A stretch of DNA of 64,000 nucleotides from Plantago major (GCA_026545765.1 JAIFAC010000032.1:124001-188000); one strand, 5' to 3'. Positions 1-12,735 are shown, counted from the stretch's first letter. A program made the numbers and translations. Notes: a model not told the origin generated them from the letters alone.

Positions 1-3000
1 TTAACACTCAGTAAGTTCTTCGTTTGTTATACTCTTACTCCTTCTGTGCATTGTTTAAATCTAATAGACTTCTTCATTGACATTATCCCTCCTTTAGTGA
101 GTTGTTTAACTCTCAAGTAGAGTTATTTGTTTGTTGTTCATCGCTCTCCAAAGTGTCTTGTTTTATCTCTCAAGTAGAGTTGTTGGTTTGTTGATTATTC
201 AACTCCATTTGGATTTTGTTTAACTCTCAAGTAGAGTTCTTCGATTAGTTATTTACTCCTCTTGTGTGTTGTTTAAATCTCAAATTGACTTCTCGTTTGT
301 AATTATCTCACTTCTTTATTGTTTTGTTTAACTCTAGACTAGAATTTTACATTTGTTGTTTAACCCACTCATTATGTGTGTGGTTTAAACACTCAGTAAA
401 TTCTTCGTTTGTTATACTCTTACTCCTTATTTGCATTGTTTAAATCTCGAATAGACTTCTTCATTGACATTATCACTCCTATAGTGTTTTGTTTAACTCA
501 AAAGAAGAGTTATTAGTTATATGTTCATCCCTCTCAAAGTGTGTTGTTTTATCTCAAGTAGTGTTGTTGGTTTGTTGTTTATTCAACTCCATTTGTGTTT
601 TGTTTAACTCTCAAGTAGAGTACTTAGTTCGTTATTTATTACTCCTCTTGTGTGTTGTTTAAATTTCAAATTGACTTCACCGTTTGTAATTATCTCACTT
701 CTTTATTGTTTTGTTTAACTCTAGACTAGAATTTTACATTTGTTGTTTAACCCACTCATTATGTGTGTGGTTAACACTCAAGTAGAGTTCTTCGTTTGTT
801 ATACTCTTACTCCTTATGTGCATTGTTTAAATGTCTAATAGACTTCTTCGTTAGACATTATCCCACTCCTTTAGTGAGTTGTTTAACTCTCAAGTTGAGT
901 TATTGTTTGTTGTTCATCCCTCTCCAAAGTGTCTTGTTTTATCTCTCAAGTAGAGTTGTTGGTTTGTTGATTATTCAACTCCATTTGGATTTTGTTTAAC
1001 TCTCAAGTAGAGTTCTTCGTTCGTTATTTTATTACTCCTCTTGTCTGTTGTTTAAATCTCAAATTGACTTCTCCGTTTGTAATTATCTCACTTCTTTTTT
1101 GCTTTGTTTAACTCTAGACTAGAATTTTACATTTGTTGTTTAACCCTCTCATTACGTGTGTGGTTTAACACTCAAGTGGAGTTCTTCGTTTGTTATACTC
1201 TTACTCCTTCTGTGCATTGTTTAAATCTCGAACAGACTTTTTCATTGACATTATCCCTCCTTTAGTGTGTTGTTTAACTCTCAAGTAGAGTTATTAGTTT
1301 GTTGTTCATCCCTCTCCAAAGTGTGTTGTTTTATCTCAGTAGAGTTGTTGGTTTGTTGTTTATTCAACTCCTTTTGTGTTTGGTTTAACTCTCAAGTAGA
1401 GTTCTCTGTTCGTTATTTTATTACTCCTCTTGTGTGTTGTTTAAATCTCAAATTGACTTCGCCGTTTGTAATTATCTCACTTCTTTATTGTTTTGTTTAA
1501 CTCTAGACTAGAATTTTACATTTGTTGTTTAACCCACTCATTATGTGTGTGGTTTAACACTCAAGTAGAGTTCTTCGTTTGTTATACTCTTACTCCTTTT
1601 GCATTGTTTAAATCTCGAATAGACTTCTTCATTGACATTATCCACTCCTTTAGTGTGTTGTTTAACTCTCAAGTAGAGTTATTAGTTTGTTGTTCATCCC
1701 TCTCCAAAGTGTGTTGTTTTATCTCTCAAGTAGAGTTGTTGGTTTGTTGATTATTCAACTCCATTTGGATTTTGTTTAACTCTCAAGTAGAGTTCTTCGT
1801 TCGTTATTTTATTACTCCTCTTGTGTGTTGTTTAAATCTCAAATTGACTTCGCCGTTTGTAATTATCTCACTTCTTTATTGATTTGTTCAACTCTATACT
1901 AGAATTTTACATTTGTTGTTTAACCCACTCATTATGTGTGTGGTTTAACACTCAAGTAGAGTTCTTCGTTTGTTATACTCTTACTCCTTCTGTGCATTGT
2001 TTAAATCTCGAATAGACTTCTTCATTCGACATTATCCCTCCTTTAGTGTGTTGTTTAACTCTCAAGTAGAGTTATTAGTTGTTGTTCATCTCTCTCCAAA
2101 GTGTGTTGTTTTATCTCTCAAGTAGAGTTGTTGGTTTGTTGTTTATTCAACTCCTTTTGTGTTTTGTTTAACTCTCAAGTAGAGTTCTTCGTTCGTTATT
2201 TTATTACTCCTCTTGTGTGTTGTTTAAATCTCAAATTGACTTCGCCGTTTGTAATTATCTCACTTCTTTATTGTTTTGTTTAACTCTAGACTAGAATTTT
2301 ACATTTGTTGTTTAACCCACTCATTATGTGTGGTTTAACACTCAAGTAAGTTCTTAGTTTGTTATACTCTTACTCCTTATGTGCATTGTTTAAATCTCGA
2401 ATAGACTTCTTCATTGACATTATCCACTCCTTTAGTGTGTTGTTTAACTCTCAAATAGAGTTATTTGTTTGTTGTTCATCCCTCTCCAAAGTGTCTTGTT
2501 TTTATCTCTCAAGTAGAGTTGTTGGTTTGTTGTTTATTCAACTCCATTTGTGTTTTGTTTAACTCTCAAGTAGAGTTCTTCGTTCGTTATTTTATTACTC
2601 CTCTTGTGTTGTTTAAATCTCAAATTGACTTCACCGTTTGTAATTATCTCACTTCTTTATTGTTTTGTTTAACTCTAGACTAGAATTTTACATTTGTTGT
2701 TTAACCCACTCATTATGTGTGGTTAACACTCAAGTAAGTTCTTCGTTTGTTATACTCTTACTCCTTATTTGCATTGTTTAAATCTAATAGACTTCTTCAT
2801 TGACATTATCCCTCCTTTAGTGTGTTGTTTAACTCTCAAGTAGAGTTATTTGTTTGTTGTTCATCCCTCTCCAAAGTGTGTTGTTTTTATCTCTCAAGTA
2901 GAGTTGTTGGTTTGTTGATTATTCAACTCCATTTGGATTTTGTTTAACTCTCAAGTAGAGTTCTTCGTTCGTTATTTTATTACTCCTCATGTGTGTTGTT

Positions 3001-6000
3001 TAAATCTCAAATTGACTTCTCCGTTTGTAATTATCTCACTTCTTTATTGCTTTGTTTAACTCTAGACTAGAATTTTACATTTGTTGTTTAACCCTCATTA
3101 TGTGTGTGGTTAACACTCAGTAAGTTCTTCGTTTGTTATACTCTTACTCCTTACATGCATTGTTTAAATCTAATAGACTTCTTCATTGACATTATCCCTC
3201 CTTTAGTGTGTTGTTTAACTCTCAAGTAGAGTTATTAGTTTGTTGTTCATCCCTCTCCAAAGTGTGTTGTTTTATCTCTCAAGTAGAGTTGTTGGTTTGT
3301 TGTTTAATCAAATCCTTTTGGGTTTTGTTTAACTCTCAATTAGAGATCTTCGTGAGTTATTTTATTACTCCTCTTGTGTGTTGTTTAAATTTCAAATTGA
3401 CTTCTCCGTTTGTAATTATCTCACTTCTTTATTGTTTTGTTTAACTCTAGACTAGAATTTTACATTTGTTGTTTAACCCTCATTATGTGTGTGGTTAACA
3501 CTCAGTAAGTTCTTAGTTTGTTATACTCTTACTCCTTATGTGCATTGTTTAAATCTAATAGACTTCTTCATTGACATTATCCCACTCCTTTAGTGTTGTT
3601 TAACTCTCAAGTAGAGTTATTCGTTTGTTGTTCATCCCTCTCCAAAGTGTCTTGTTTTTATCTCTCAAGTAGAGTTGTTGGTTTGTTGATTATAACTCCT
3701 TTTGGATTTTGTTTAACTCTCAAGTAGAGTTCTTCGTTCGTTATTTTATTACTCCTCTTGTGTGTTGTTTAAATCTCAAATTGACTTCTCCGTTTGTAAT
3801 TATCTCACTTCTTTATTGTTTTGTTTAACTATAGACTAGAATTTTACCTTAGTTGTTTAAGGACTGATTATGTGTGGGGTTTAACACTCAAGTAGAGTTC
3901 TTAGTTTGTTATACTCTTACTCCTTATGCATTGTTTAAATCTCTAATAGACTTCTTCATTGACATTATCCTCCTTTAGTGTGTTGTTTAACACTCAAGTA
4001 GAGTTATTTGTTTGTTGTTCATCCCTCTCCAAAGTGTCTTGTTTTTATCTCTCAAGTAGAGTTGTTGGTTTGGTGTTTATTCAACTCCATTTGTGTTTTG
4101 TTTAACTCTCAAGTAGAGTTCTTCGTTCGTTATTTTATTACTCCTCTTGTGTGTTGTTTAAATCTCAAATTGACTTCTCCGTTTGTAATTATCTCACTTC
4201 TTTATTGTTTTGTTTAACTCTAGACTAGAATTTTACATTTGTTGTTTAACCCACTCATTATGTGTGTGTTAACACTCAGTAAGTTCTTCGTTTGTTATAC
4301 TCTTACTCCTTATTTGCATTGTTTAAATCTCGAATAGACTTCTTCATTGACATTATCCCTCCTTTAGTGTGTTGTTTAACTCTCAAAGAGTTATTAGTTT
4401 GTTGTTCATCCCTCTCCAAAGTGTCTGGTTTTATCTCTCAAGTAGAGGTGTTGGTTTGTTGATTATTCAACTCCATTTGGATTTTGTTTAACTCTCAAGT
4501 AGAGTTCTTCGTTTGTTATTTTATTACTCCTCTTGTGTGTTGTTTAAATCTCAAATTGACTTCTCCGTTTGTAATTATCTCACTTCTTTATTGTTTTGTT
4601 TAACTCTAGACTAGAATTTTATATTTGTTGTTTAACCCACTCATTATGTGTGTGGTTTAACACTCAGTAAGTTCTTCGTTTGTTATACTCTTACTCCTTA
4701 TTTGCATTGTTTAAATGTCTAATAGACTTCTTCATTGACATTATCCCACTCCTTTAGTGTTGTTTAACTCTCAAGTAGAGTTATTAGTTTGTTGTTCATC
4801 CCTCTCCAAAGTGTGTTGTTTTATCTCTCAAGTAGAGTTGTTGGTTTGTTGTTTATTCAACTCCATTTGTGTTTTGTTTAACTCTCAGTAGAGTTCTTCG
4901 TTGGTTATTTTATTACTCCTCTTGTGTGTTGTTTAAATCTCAAATTGACTTCACCGTTTGTAATTATCTCACTTCTTTATTGTTTTGTTTAACTCTAGAC
5001 TAGAATTTTACATTTGTTGTTTAACCCACTCATTATGTGTGTGGTTAACACTCAGTAGAGTTCTTCGTTTGTTATACTCTTACTCCTTATGTGCATTGTT
5101 TAAATGTCTAATAGACTTCTTCATTAGACATTATCCCTCCTTTAGTGTGTTGTTTAACTCTCAAGTAGAGTTATTTGTTTGTTGTTCATCCCTCTCCAAA
5201 GTGTCTTGTTTTATCTCTCAAGTAGAGTTGTTGGTTTGTTGATTATTCAACTCCATTTGGATTTTGTTTAACTCTCAAGTAGATTTCTTAGTTCGTTATT
5301 TTATTAAACCTCTTTTGTTTTGTTTAAATCTCAAATTGACTTCTCGTTTGTAATTATCTCACTTCTTTATTGTTTTGTTTAACTCTAGACTAGAATTCTA
5401 CATTTGTTGTTTAACCCTCATTATGTGTGTGGTTTAACACTCAAAGAGTTCTTCGTTTGTTATACTCTTACTCCTTATGTGCATTGTTTAAATCTGAATA
5501 GACTTCTTCATTGACATTATCCCTCCTTTAGTGTGTTGTTCAACTCTCAAGTAGAGTTATTAGTTTGTTGTTCATCCCTCTCCAAAGTGTGTTGTTTTTA
5601 TCTCAAGTAGAGTTGTTGGTTTGTTGATTATTGAACTCCATTTGTGTTTTGTTTAACTCTCAATAGAGTTCTTCGTTCGTTATTTTATTACTCCTCTTGT
5701 GTGTTGTTTAAATCTCAAATTGACTTCTCGTTTGTAATTATCTCACTTCTTTATTGTTTTGTTTAACTCTAGACTAGAATTTTACATTTGTTGTTTAACC
5801 CACTCATTATGTGTGTGGTTAACACTCAAGTAGAGTTCTTCGTTTGTTATACTCTTACTCCTTATTTGCATTGTTTAAATGTCTAATAGACTTCTTCGTT
5901 AGACATTATCCCACTCCTTTAGTGTGTTGTTCAACTCTCAAGTAGAGTTATTCGTTTGTTGTTCATCCCTCTCCAAAGTGTGTTGGTTTTATCTCTCAAG

Positions 6001-8926
6001 TAGAGTTGTTGGTTTGTTGATTATTCAACTCCATTTGGATTTTGTTTAACTCTCAAGTAGAGTTCTTCGTTCGTTATTTTATTACTCCTCTTGTGTGTTG
6101 TTTAAATCTCAAATTGACTTCTCCGTTTGTAATTATCTCACTTCTTTATTGTTTTGTTTAACTCTAGACTAGAATTTTACATTTGTTGTTTAACCCACTC
6201 ATTATGTGTGTGGTTTAACACTCAAGTAGAGTTCTTCGTTTGTTATACTCTTACTCCTTCTGTGCATTGTTTAAATCTCGAATAGACTTTTTCATTCGAC
6301 ATTATCCCACTCCTTTAGTGTGTTGTTTATCTCTCAAGTAGAGTTATTTGTTTGTTGTTCATCCCTCTCCAAAGTGTCTTGTTTTTATCTCTCAAGTAGA
6401 GTTGTTGGTTTGGTGTTTATTCAACTCCATTTGTGTTTTGTTTAACTCTCAAGTAGAGTTCTTCGTTCGTTATTTTATTACTCCTCTTGTGTATTGTTTA
6501 AATCTCAAATTGACTTCATTGTTTGTAATTATCTCACTTCTTTATTGTTTTGTTTAACTCTAGACTAGAATTTTACATTTGTTGTTTAACCCACTCATTA
6601 TGTGTGTGGTTTAACACTCAAGTAGAGTTCTTCGTTTGTTATACTCTTACTCCTTATGTGCATTGTTTAAATCTCGAATAGACTTCTTCCTTCGACATTA
6701 TCCCACTCCTTTAGTGAGTTGTTTAACTCTCAAATAGAGTTATTTGTTTGTTGTTCATCCCTCTCCAAAGTGTCTTGTTTTTATCTCTCAAGTAGAGTTG
6801 TTGGTTTGTTGATTATTCAACTCCATTTGGATTTTGTTTAACTCTCAAGTAGAGTTCTTCGTTCGTTATTTTATTACTCCTCTTGTGTTGTTTAAATCTC
6901 AAATTGACTTCTCGTTTGTAATTATCTCACTTCTTTATTGTTTTGTTTAACTGTAGACTAGAATTTTACATTTGTTGTTTAACCCACTCATTATGTGTGG
7001 TTTAACACTCAAGTAGAGTTCTTCGTTCGTTATACTCTTACTCCTTATTGCATTGTTTAAATCTCGAATAGACTTCTTCATTGACATTATCCACTCCTTT
7101 AGTGTGTTGTTTAACTCTCAAATAGAGTTATTTGTTTGTTGTTCATCCCTCTCCAAAGTGTTGTTTTTATCTCTCAAGTAGAGTTGTTGGTTTGTTGATT
7201 ATTCAACTCCATTTGGATTTTGTTTAACTCTCAAGTAGAGTTCTTCGTTAGTTATTTTATTACTCCTCTTGTGTGTTGTTTAAATCTCAAATTGACTTCA
7301 CCGTTTGTAATTATCTCACTTTTTTATTGTTTTGTTTAACTCTAGACTAGAATTTTACATTTGTTGTTTAACCACTCATTATGTGTGTTTTAACTCAAGT
7401 AAGTTCTTCGTTTGTTATACTCTTACTCCTTATGTGCATTGTTTAAATGTCTAATAGACTTCTTCATTAGACATTATCCCCTCCTTTAGTGTGTTGTTTA
7501 ACTCTCAAGTAGAGTTATTGTTTGTTGTTCATCCCTCTCCAAAGTGTCTTGTTTTTATCTCAAGTAGAGTTGTTGGTTTGTTGATTATTCAACTCCATTT
7601 GGATTTTGTTTAACTCTCAAGTAGAGTTCTTAGATTAGTTATTTTATTACTCCTCTTGTGTGTTGTTTAAATCTCAAATTGACTTCCGTTTGTAATTATC
7701 TCACTTCTTTATTGCTTTGTTTAACTCTAGACTAGAATTTTACATTTGTTGTTTAACCCTCATTATGTGTGTGGTTAACACTCAGTAGAGTTCTTCGTTT
7801 GTTATACTCTTACTCCTTATATGCATTGTTTAAATCTAATAGACTTCTTCATTAGACATTATCCCTCCTTTAGTGTGTTGTTTAACTCTCAAGTAGAGTT
7901 ATTGTTTGTTGTACATCCCTCTCCAAAGTGTCTTGTTTTTATCTCTCAAGTAGAGTTGTTGGTTTGTTGATTATTCAACTCCATTTGGATTTTGTTTAAC
8001 TCTCAAGTAGAGTTCTTCGTTCGTTATTTTATTACTCCTCTTGTGTGTTGTTTAAATCTCAAATTGACTTCTCCGTTTGTAATTATCTCACTTCTTTATT
8101 GCTTTGTTTAACTCTAGACTAGAATTTTACATTTGTTGTTTAACCCACTCATTATGTGTGTGGTTTAACACTCAGTAAGTTCTTCGTTTGTTATACTCTT
8201 ACTCCTTATTTGCATTGTTTAAATCTCGAATTGACTTCTTCGTTAGACATTATCCCCTCCTTTAGTGTGTTGTTTAACTCTCAAGTAGAGTTATTGTTTG
8301 TTGTTCATCCCTCTCCAAAGTGTGTTGTTTTTATCTCTCAAGTAGAGTTGTTGGTTTGTTGATTATTCAACTCCATTTGGATTTTGTTTAACTCTCAAGT
8401 AGAGTTCTTCGTTGGTTATTTTATTACTCCTCTTGTGTGTTGTTTAAATCTCAAATTGACTTCACCGTTTGTAATTATCTCACTTCTTTATTGTTTTGTT
8501 TAACTCTAGACTAGAATTTTACATTTGTTGTTTAACCCACTCATTATGTGTGTGGTTTCACACTCAAGTAGAGTTCTTCGTTTGTTATACTCTTACTCCT
8601 TATCTGCATTGTTTAAATGTCTAATAGACTTCTTCGTTTGACATTATCCCACTCCTTTAGTGAGTTGTTTAACTCTCAAGTAGAGTTATTTGTTTGTTGT
8701 TCATCCCTCTCCAAAGTGTCTTGTTTTTATCTCTCAAGTAGAGTTGTTGGTTTATTGATTATTCCACTCCATTTGGATTTTGTTTAACTCTCAAGTAGAG
8801 TTCTTCGTTCGTTATTTTATTACTCCTCTTGTGTGTTGTTTAAATCTCAAATTGACTTCTCCGTTTGTAATTATCTCACTTCTTTATTGCTTTGTTTAAC
8901 TCTAGACTAGAATTTTACATTTGTTG
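1..8926 (+). repeat. Satellite array L: ~389-bp, seven-subunit higher-order repeat
   Basis: Tandem array of about 23 copies. I located the subunit-L3 landmark ACTCTAGACT (a few copies differ by one base) at 331, 718, 1111, 1500, 1891, 2283, 2672, 3059, 3444, 3828, 4217, 4603, 4992, 5382, 5766, 6161, 6557, 6950, 7339, 7724, 8111, 8503 and 8899. Spacings are 384-396 bp, mean about 389. Each period holds seven diverged subunits of 54-58 bp that share the skeleton TTGTTTAA, then CTCAAGTAGAGTT, a TTCTTCGTT-like core and ATTACTCCT. The plus strand is strongly T-rich and G-poor. Copies differ mostly by 1-4 bp length changes. No gene lies in it; the short open frames on the plus strand come from base composition. 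The array starts before the window and ends in subunit L3 at LINE copy A. Confidence 0.97.
1937..2328 (+). repeat. Reference copy of the 389-bp HOR, with its seven subunits
   Basis: One complete period (392 bp), parsed as L4 1937-1992, L5 1993-2046, L6 2047-2100, L7 2101-2158, L1 2159-2214, L2 2215-2270 and L3 2271-2328. L4 carries TATACTCTTACTCCTT; L5 carries TTTAAATCTCGAATAGAC; L6 ends TCTCTCCAAA; L7 has GTTGTTGGTTTG; L1 has TTATTTTATTACTCCTCTT; L2 has AAATCTCAAATTGAC; L3 has CTCTAGACTAGAATTTTAC. L6 and L7 are the most alike. L3 contains two copies of TTGTTTAAC whose starts are 32 bp apart. Confidence 0.9.
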
Positions 8927-9090
8927 TTTTTTTCATAAATAGAGCATATATTAATAAAAGTAAAAAGTACAAAGCGTAAAAGTAGAGATTACAATGGAAC
9001 CCAGTGGTTACAATTGAAACAAGTGAAACAAACAAAGAAACAAAATAACATAACCGGGATCAAGGTGATCCATGGTTGCAACCATGAACC
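8927..9090 (-). other. 3' UTR and poly(A) end of LINE copy A
   Basis: The stretch carries the terminal signature shared with copies B, C and D: on the minus strand TTTGTACT, a T-rich tract, AATATATGC, then ATTTATGAAA. A tail of at most seven A follows, three of which could belong to the target. Sharing this terminus across all four copies defines them as one LINE family. Confidence 0.88.
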
Positions 9091-9590
9091 TCGTTAAAAC
9101 CGATCATGGAAAAACCCGATTGGGAAAAACCCATTTGGGAAAAAGAATACTGGCGTTAGCGTTCGGAAACTATAATAAGGTAAACCGTACATGTCCACTG
9201 TGTATGTGAGGTCGAATGACATCAAGGAAGTCGAAACCCTCGGATCGACTTTGAGAGAGCATCGGCCAGTGTTGCCTTCACGAAAAATATGAGACACCGA
9301 AAATCCATATCACGCATATGAGAAAGTCGATAGCAGTTCCGAATTTCCATGGGACCGAGTTAGTACCATGAACAAATTAAGCTACATAAGTAGAATCTGT
9401 CTCCAAATCTTATTCGATACAGGTGTGAGCGATTGATGCCGATCATAACCTTTCGGCTTCAAAAGCATAAAGCGTGCCGGTGATTTACAAAGCAACCCAT
9501 CACGGTACCATTTGAATCTCTAAAACCCCGCGATGAAGGCGGGGCGGCGAAGAACTTCCATCCGTGTTGCATTTAATCCATCCGGGAGAG
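9090..9590 (-). pseudogene. RNase H domain remnant of LINE copy A
   Basis: C-terminal RNase H of the element (RVT_3 type), which would remove the RNA strand of the element RNA:DNA hybrid. G-W-I-K-C-N-T-D-G is exact at 9557-9583; its aspartate is the first expected catalytic residue. At the other end H-I-F-R-E-G-N-T is clear at about 9250-9290. The expected continuation A-D-A-L-S-K sits in another frame. The middle part, with the expected E-L-A-H and W-L-E-A-D block, is badly decayed. An upstream segment, D-I-I-E-V-R-W-Y-P-L-P-D, matches the lead-in sequence of this domain in the plant family. Frameshifts make it non-functional as written. Confidence 0.85.
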
Positions 9591-9619
9591 GATACCATCG
9601 GACCTCAATGATATCTACG

Positions 9620-10480
9620 TGACTTAGGCGGGCACCCTTGAATACGAAAAGAATGAAGGACTTGTCGACTTGATTGTTAGCCATAGAACCGAGGGTGGGA
9701 ATTAGCCTGCTTCTGAGACTCAATCGAAGCAAATAGAATGCTGAAAGCGAACACCATCAAATAAGCAGCGATTGCGCGCGATCCAGCACCCAATGCGTCA
9801 CAAAGGCGAAGCCTGAAAGAGAATCGAGAGCTAAAATGTTGACCCATGGCATATGTGAAGCTCTCCAAAACTAAAGCAATCTCGAAAAGAACACGGAAAG
9901 ATCGAATAGAGTATGCGGATGGTCGGTGAGCAGACGAGAGACGATAAATGGTCTTGGCAATCCATGACATAGCAAAAACACACACGAAGGACCAACAAAA
10001 CCGAGCCGCGGTTTCTCAATAGTTGGAAGAACACCATAAATAGCCTTCAAAGCGTGATAGAAACGTGGGGTGGGATAAAAAGGCCCATATCCAGATCCCG
10101 ATCAATCTTAAGGAAAGCGGCAAAGGTGATAAACTTGCTTAGAAATCGAACGTCTGAAGATTGATCCGGATCTGATATCGAACCGGATGGAGCGGATGAT
10201 AGGAGAGAATGTGCGGTAACATGGAAAAGCCATCTGAACCATCGAAAGAAACCAACCGGTAGGGTCGATACTCGAAATAGGGAACTTCGGTGATGCGAAG
10301 ATGAATAGGAATACCAATTACATCCGCATCTGTAGTGAGCCGATCATCAAGCGAAGCGTGGCGAGAGCCGACCGCTAACCATCTAGACTTGGATTGAAGT
10401 GTGGAAACAATCCTTAAATCGAACGAATCGAGGAAGCAACATAAGGCGTAAGGAAGCATGCTTAGAAAAAGCTGGCGAAG
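9620..10480 (-). pseudogene. Linker / zf-RVT region of LINE copy A ORF2
   Basis: This region joins the reverse transcriptase to the RNase H domain. Plant LINEs of this class usually carry a zf-RVT cysteine/histidine domain here. The longest open stretch overlapping it (150 codons, 10139-10591) covers the family-like segment G-I-P-I-H-L-R. Near 10000-10100 the copies share a block reading roughly I-D-R-D-L-D. I cannot see an ordered set of zinc ligands, so the domain call comes from position and family knowledge, not from a motif. The same block is recognisable in copies C and D, which supports a single source family. Confidence 0.6.
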
Positions 10481-11720
10481 ATATCTAGATATGGAACCTT
10501 CCATTAAATATCCCAAGCAAGGCGAGAAAGATCGCCTTATTGGCGACAACGGGAGAGCGAATACCAAGACCACCCTCGGACTTTGGAGCACAAGCGCTTC
10601 GAAGATGAAGTCGATGCTCTCTTGAGTATCCCGGTTTGAATGAAATTACGAATGCGGCATCCATCGGCAGAAGGTCAAAGGCCAGCGATAAACCATCATA
10701 GGTGTACAAAAGATCCACGGATCAGATTGAACAAGACATAAGCAATGCCATAGAGAAGTGCCCTTCCATTTACTAAACTTTCTAGAATCGAGTCATGAGG
10801 ATTGTAAATGACAAGTCCGGAAATGCCCCGCGGAAAAGTGGAACTCCCAGTCGTGAAAGGAAGGTGACCTCGATAATATCCATGATTACACTGGTGGTTC
10901 TTCACTCGGGTGAGAAAAGTACTAAGATAAATACAGACTTACGAGGATTGAGTGTTGTCGAGCCAAGCGACATATTTTCCGGGATCCTAAGAATAGTGGG
11001 CAATTCGCGGTAATACGCAAAAATAATCACATCATCGCATAAAGAAGGTGAGAAGGAAAAGTAAAGAGATTGTCCGATGAATAAAGGTGGCTCCCTGATT
11101 GGCGACCTTGAAGCTTGCTAAGAACTTCCTCATGATGCTGAGAAGAGGGAAGAGGATCCTTGGCGAACTCCACGAGAACGAAAGTACCCTTAGGGCCCAT
11201 TAATCGAGGCGAGGCTTTGAGGTGAAGAATATGATTAATCGACCAAAAGGTAGAGAAACCATATTTTGTGAGAGCGAAAAAGTCGATTTAGGTATCGAGG
11301 CTTTGGGATGTCGACCTTCAACGCAGTTACCACTTACTACGGTGAAGACCAAGACTATTAACTCCTTGGAGGCTAAGGCAATCTGATCATGTATCGTCTC
11401 CCGGAATAAAACCAAATTGATGAAGGAGCAACCCCGATAAAATCGGACCCCGACGATCATTAAAATCTTGTAATAATCTTATAAAGAAAATTACCAAAAC
11501 AATAGGCGGAAATCTTGTCACATGCGCATCGATTTTCGGAATAAGGTGACAAAACTAAGTTCATACCTGGAAATGACCAGAAGGAAACGCCCGAATAAAA
11601 GACACCTCACTTTGATAATGTGCCACATAGATTGATAGAAACTTCCCAGAAACCATCAGGTCCGGAGCACTGTCGGTGACATCTGAAAACAACATACGGA
11701 TGTCATCCTGGAAGAATATC
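10480..11720 (-). pseudogene. Reverse transcriptase remnant of LINE copy A
   Basis: Degenerate RNA-directed DNA polymerase, which in an active element copies element RNA at a nicked target. Family motifs appear in the right order but in shifting frames. D-S-A-P-D (family DSAPGPDGF) is at 11660-11674. P-I-V-L followed by F-F and R-L-L lies near 11460-11510. T-I-H-D-Q-I-A-L-A-S is near 11365-11400. L-C-D-D-V-I-I-F is at about 11016-11045, where the catalytic YADD block reads C-D-D because one base is missing. C-A-P-K-S-E-G-G-L-G-I-R, a plant LINE signature after the polymerase domain, is at 10557-10592. At least five frame changes are needed to follow the domain, so no functional enzyme is encoded. 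Some of the breaks may be consensus errors. Confidence 0.88.
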
Positions 11721-11730
11721 GATTAGCAAT

Positions 11731-12735
11731 TGTATTGCCTTAACTACGAAGGTTAATAGTCTTGGTGCCTTCCTTTGTAGTAAGGTAATCTGGTGTTGGT
11801 TGACATCCGGAGAAGCCTTTGATACTCTAAGTGGGACTTTCTTTGGCGGTTCTCTCACAAAATATGGTTTCTCTTCTACCTTTGTTGGTTGGATTAAATC
11901 ATATTCTTCACTAAACCAAAAGCTCGGTTACGATTGTGGGGCTCGAGAAGGTACTTTGGCTGTTCTCGGGGGTAAATCCAGGGGATCCCTCTTTCCCCTC
12001 TTCTCTTTTGCATCGCGGAGGAAGTTTTTAGCAGCTTCTCTCGGCTGCCCGGTCGAAACTCACTCCTTTATTCATTGAGCCAATCTCTTACTTTTCCTTC
12101 GCCTTCTTTATCGGATGATGTGATTATTTTTTGCAGAGGCTACTCTGCGGTGTCGGACTATTCATAGGATCACGGAAAAATATGCGCTGACCGGAGCCAA
12201 CCTTGATCCTCGAAGTCGGGGCTTGTACTTTTCTCACCGGTAGGGAAAAAGAACCGCATGCGAATCATGGATGTGCTCGAGGTCACCTTCCTTTCGTGTT
12301 GGAGTTCCACTTTTCCATTAGGGCACCTCCGGACTTGTCATTACAATCCACTTGGTTCGATTCTAGAAAAGTTTAGTAAATGGAAGGCACTTCTCTCTCT
12401 ATGGCGGTCGTTTATGTCTTGTTCAATCGGTGATCCGAGGATCTTTTGTACTCTATGATGGTTTTATCGTTGTCTTTGACTTTCTTCTTAAAAAGCGTGT
12501 GGATCTTGGCATTAGTAATTTAAATCAGCGGGATATACTCGAAGAAACATCATTCTATCTCTTAGAGCGTTGTTGTGCTCCAATCTGTGAGGTGGTCTTG
12601 GTATTAGTTCTCTAATTCTTTTGCCTAACAAGTATCTTTCTGCGTCTTGGCAGGATATTTGAAATTTGAAAGTTCGTATCCCTGAATATCTTTGTATGAG
12701 ATCTTGGATATCGATACATCAGTGTTCAACTGGTT
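11731..12735 (+). pseudogene. Reverse transcriptase remnant of LINE copy B
   Basis: The best-preserved stretch is a 92-codon frame at 11800-12078. It carries E-A-F-D-T (AFDT at 11815-11826, motif A with the first catalytic aspartate) and then K-Y-G-F-S-S-T-F-V-G-W-I-K, typical of plant LINE reverse transcriptase. The block equivalent to G-V-R-Q-G-D-P-L-S-P is recognisable at about 11970-12000 but shifted. The catalytic block reads S-D-D-V-I-I-F at 12111-12131, so both aspartates survive but the Y-A of YADD is lost. Downstream, W-K-A-L-L-S-L (around 12380-12400) and A-P-I-C-E-V (about 12580, copy A's A-P-K-S-E-G) continue the family order. Homology to the other copies fades near 12735. Confidence 0.86.

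Larger units (their letters stand above)
8927..11730 (-). mobile_element. LINE copy A: 5'-truncated non-LTR retrotransposon, reverse transcriptase to 3' end
   Basis: Minus-strand element whose 3' end lies at the low-coordinate side: a seven-T run (8927-8933) is the poly(A) tail, next to the family terminus ATTTATGAAA. Reading leftward it holds the reverse transcriptase, a linker where a zf-RVT domain would be expected, an RNase H domain and a 3' UTR. It is about 2.8 kb long, so ORF1, the endonuclease and the start of the reverse transcriptase are missing. This is the longest copy here at the 5' end. The reading frame is broken many times. Its 5' end abuts LINE copy B head to head near 11730, and its 3' end interrupts satellite subunit L3 inside a TTGTTGTTT site. 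Confidence 0.93.

Noticed and set aside
1..8926. Regular repeats with varying segments between them, reminiscent of a CRISPR array.
   Set aside because: The period is 389 bp with seven related subunits, and the whole unit repeats, including the would-be spacers. The context is a plant genome.
9094..9297. A possible host gene encoding an RNase H-like protein (H-I-F-R-E-G-N-T).
   Set aside because: It is collinear with the LINE domain order in four copies, ends at a poly(A) site inside satellite and is frameshifted.
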